Below, in pieces: positions 9,928 through 11,980 of a stretch of 11,980 bases of DNA. A program made the translations under genes and the position numbers. The DNA comes from Minisyncoccota bacterium (lineage in GTDB: Bacteria; Patescibacteriota; Minisyncoccia; Phycocordibacterales; UBA1006). Positions within the stretch are counted from its first letter, which is position 1, and every line of letters begins with the position of its first letter. Under the pieces are notes generated by a model. That model did no database searches. It was not told the origin of the DNA and was given only the letters and a program-made list of their open reading frames with translations. The stretch covers positions 1 to 11,980 of the forward strand of contig CALBVO010000009.1 of the NCBI GenBank assembly GCA_937970115.1, written 5' to 3'.

Positions 9928-11980
9928 ATGAACACATCTCACTTTGATGAATTATATGCACGCCTAAACCCTGCGCAGAAACAAGCAGTTGATACTATCG
10001 ATGGGCCAGTATTTGTTATGGCAGGTCCAGGAACAGGTAAAACCCAAATTCTAACCCTGCGGATTGCAAATATTCTCTTACAAACCGATATCGACCCAGA
10101 AAATATCCTCGCACTAACATTCACCAACGCTGCTGCCTATAATATGCGGGAACGGTTGGCAGGTATTGTTGGACCTGAATCTGCTCATCGGGTGTATATT
10201 TCAACATTCCATTCATTCGCCGAAGACATGATGAAACAATATTCAGACCTTTTTAAGAATGTGTACGGAACCCGTTTAATTTCTCCTATTGAACAAATCG
10301 AACTATTGGAAAAAATTGTCGATAAACAAAAAACTGAATATTTCTCAGTTTTCAAAAGGCGAGATGGAACCATGCGATCTATTGCATTTTCAATTGGAAA
10401 AATAAAAGGAGAGGGAATGACGGCCGAGGAATTCCGCGTGCATACTAATGCTCAATTCGATATCGATAGTGAATCAGACGATATTCGTTACAAACGAAGG
10501 TTCAAGGGATTTAATGCAGGAGATATTAAACCTCCAGAACTACGTAAATTACAACAACGCCGAGATAAAAATCTGGAACTTGCTGATATTTACGAAGCCT
10601 ACGAATCAGAATTACAAAAATTAGGTATTTACGATTTCTCTGATGTGATAGTGCGTATGATTCACGAGCTGGGACACAGCGAATCAGTTTTTAAGGCCGA
10701 ACTCCAAGAGCAATTCCAGTATGTATTAGTTGATGAACATCAAGATACCAATGATGCACAGAATACCATCGTACGACATTTAATTGATAATCCCGTTTCA
10801 GAAGGAAAACCTAATATTTTTGTAGTAGGTGATTCGAAACAAGCTATCTTTCGTTTCGCAGGTGCGAGCGAGGAATCATACTCACGCCTCCTCGAATCAT
10901 TGACTGATCCTGTCGTGATTAACCTGGAACAAAATTATCGTTCACACCAAGGTGTACTCGACAGTTCACATTCATTAATTAAAAAATCAAATGCACATAG
11001 CGATGAGTTGGCTCTACAGGCATTTTTTGATCATGATGGAGTTATTGAATATCGAGAATTCAATAATCATAAAATGGAAATGATATGGTTGGCTCAGGAT
11101 ATTAAATCCCGTATCGATGCAGGAGAACATCCAAACGAAATAGCCGTATTGTATCGGAATAATGCAGACGCCGATGATGTACGCAGACTATTAGATATCT
11201 TGGGGGTTTCGTATAAAGATTTTTCAAAGAAAAATATTTTAAAGGATCCAGATATTCAAAAACTCTTTTATCTGTTACGCGCTATTCATAATCCAGCCGA
11301 TAACGAAGCAATGGCAAAGGTCCTCTTTATTGATTTCTTGGAATTTGATGTCTTTGATGTGCAGCGTATTTTACAGAAATCGCGTAATGCACGTGGTGAA
11401 TATAACAAATCGATTATGACTATTCTCGAGAGTCAGAAGCGACTAATTGATGCGGGAATCCACACAGAAAATCTAGAAAAATATGCAGATTTTGTCACCA
11501 TGCTCAAGGAGCAAAAACGTCGTTCACAAGAAACTGACGCAGTGAGTTTTTTCTCGGATTTTGTCCGTGTGTCTGGATTTTTGAAATATATTCTAGGACA
11601 CAATCAATCAGTTCTGGGTCTACAAAAAATTGAAAAACTATTTGATGAATTGAAAAAGGAGGCTGGAGCTCGCAAGGAATTTACCTTGGATGATTTTGTA
11701 CACTATCTTTCAACCATGAAAAAACATGGTATCACCATGAATATTACCAACAGTTTATCTGATGGTGTAACCCTCTCGACATTTCATGGATCAAAGGGTC
11801 TCGAGTTTGATACGGTTTATATGATCAAGGCTCTCAAGAAGCGAAAAATGGGATCAGAGATTACCTTACCATTCAGGGACTTTGACGAAGGTGGAATCGA
11901 AGACGAGCGGCGACTATTCTATGTTGCAATCACAAGAGCAGAAGAAGTATTAACCTTGACTTTTGCAAATAGTCGATATC
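9928..11980 (+). CDS. UvrD/Rep/PcrA-family superfamily 1 DNA helicase (partial, C-terminus off the right edge)
   Basis: An open frame of 684 codons from ATG 9928 to the window edge. The ATP-dependent 3'-5' helicase motifs occur in order: Q motif LNPAQKQAV (13-21), Walker A AGPGTGKT (32-39), motif Ia LALTFTNAAA (61-70) and STFHSFAED. Then come Walker B VDEHQDTN (D269, E270; His replaces the usual Tyr/Phe), motif III GDSKQAIFRFAGA (301-313) and NYRSH. Motif V is STFHGSKGLEF (about 617-627) and motif VI DERRLFYVAITRAEE (659-673). Motif VI lies about 100 residues later than in E. coli UvrD, so the accessory 2B-type region is enlarged. A C-terminal nuclease or other domain beyond the edge cannot be excluded. 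UvrD, PcrA and Rep cannot be told apart here, so I give no symbol. Likely roles are repair and replication-fork maintenance. Confidence 0.95.
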   Translation, partial: MNTSHFDELYARLNPAQKQAVDTIDGPVFVMAGPGTGKTQILTLRIANILLQTDIDPENILALTFTNAAAYNMRERLAGIVGPESAHRVYISTFHSFAEDMMKQYSDLFKNVYGTRLISPIEQIELLEKIVDKQKTEYFSVFKRRDGTMRSIAFSIGKIKGEGMTAEEFRVHTNAQFDIDSESDDIRYKRRFKGFNAGDIKPPELRKLQQRRDKNLELADIYEAYESELQKLGIYDFSDVIVRMIHELGHSESVFKAELQEQFQYVLVDEHQDTNDAQNTIVRHLIDNPVSEGKPNIFVVGDSKQAIFRFAGASEESYSRLLESLTDPVVINLEQNYRSHQGVLDSSHSLIKKSNAHSDELALQAFFDHDGVIEYREFNNHKMEMIWLAQDIKSRIDAGEHPNEIAVLYRNNADADDVRRLLDILGVSYKDFSKKNILKDPDIQKLFYLLRAIHNPADNEAMAKVLFIDFLEFDVFDVQRILQKSRNARGEYNKSIMTILESQKRLIDAGIHTENLEKYADFVTMLKEQKRRSQETDAVSFFSDFVRVSGFLKYILGHNQSVLGLQKIEKLFDELKKEAGARKEFTLDDFVHYLSTMKKHGITMNITNSLSDGVTLSTFHGSKGLEFDTVYMIKALKKRKMGSEITLPFRDFDEGGIEDERRLFYVAITRAEEVLTLTFANSRY

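Overview
The window looks like a chromosomal segment from a small-genome bacterium with low GC content. The best guess is a member of the Candidate Phyla Radiation (Patescibacteria, Parcubacteria-like). The reasons are: almost no Shine-Dalgarno sequences; extended -10 promoters placed so that transcripts would be leaderless; a MutY-like glycosylase with no iron-sulfur cluster; an uncharacterised protein family that I associate from memory with Parcubacteria; and short intergenic spaces packed with palindromes. The standard code is used: TGA ends one gene, and no in-frame TGA is seen in the genes. Taxonomy is an inference, because no rRNA or marker protein is present.

Layout. Positions 1-1083 (minus) hold most of an HI0933/BaiN-type flavoprotein that runs off the left edge. 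Divergent from it is a Mn-type superoxide dismutase (1183-1800). A 326-base gene-free stretch follows. It holds a perfect AT-only hairpin, an imperfect palindrome, a good promoter, a possible NrdR-like operator and a possible 31-codon leader ORF. Then come nrdB (2127-3401) and nrdA (3491-5167), a class I ribonucleotide reductase whose ATP-cone sits on the radical subunit instead of the catalytic subunit. After nrdA lies a 126-base nested palindrome with a terminator at its centre.

Next is a tightly overlapping operon: a membrane-anchored alpha/beta hydrolase (5378-6316), a nucleotidyltransferase broken by one in-frame TAA (6309-7103) and msrB (7096-7497). An ArsR-like winged-helix regulator (7588-7908) is bracketed by two copies of the same 30-base palindrome, one in front of its own gene and one in front of the mutY-like glycosylase (7964-8803). 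This looks like a regulator-operator-DNA repair cassette. Two minus-strand genes of unknown function follow (8834-9082 and 9269-9799). The right end is a UvrD/Rep-family helicase (9928 to beyond the edge).

Functionally the window leans toward coping with oxygen and maintaining DNA: superoxide removal, methionine sulfoxide repair, oxidised-base repair, dNTP synthesis and a repair-type helicase. The strongest items for follow-up are the twin palindromes around the ArsR-like gene, the recurrent leaderless promoter layout, the clusterless glycosylase carrying a palindromic repeat inside its reading frame, the ATP-cone-NrdB arrangement, and the nucleotidyltransferase with a single in-frame stop.
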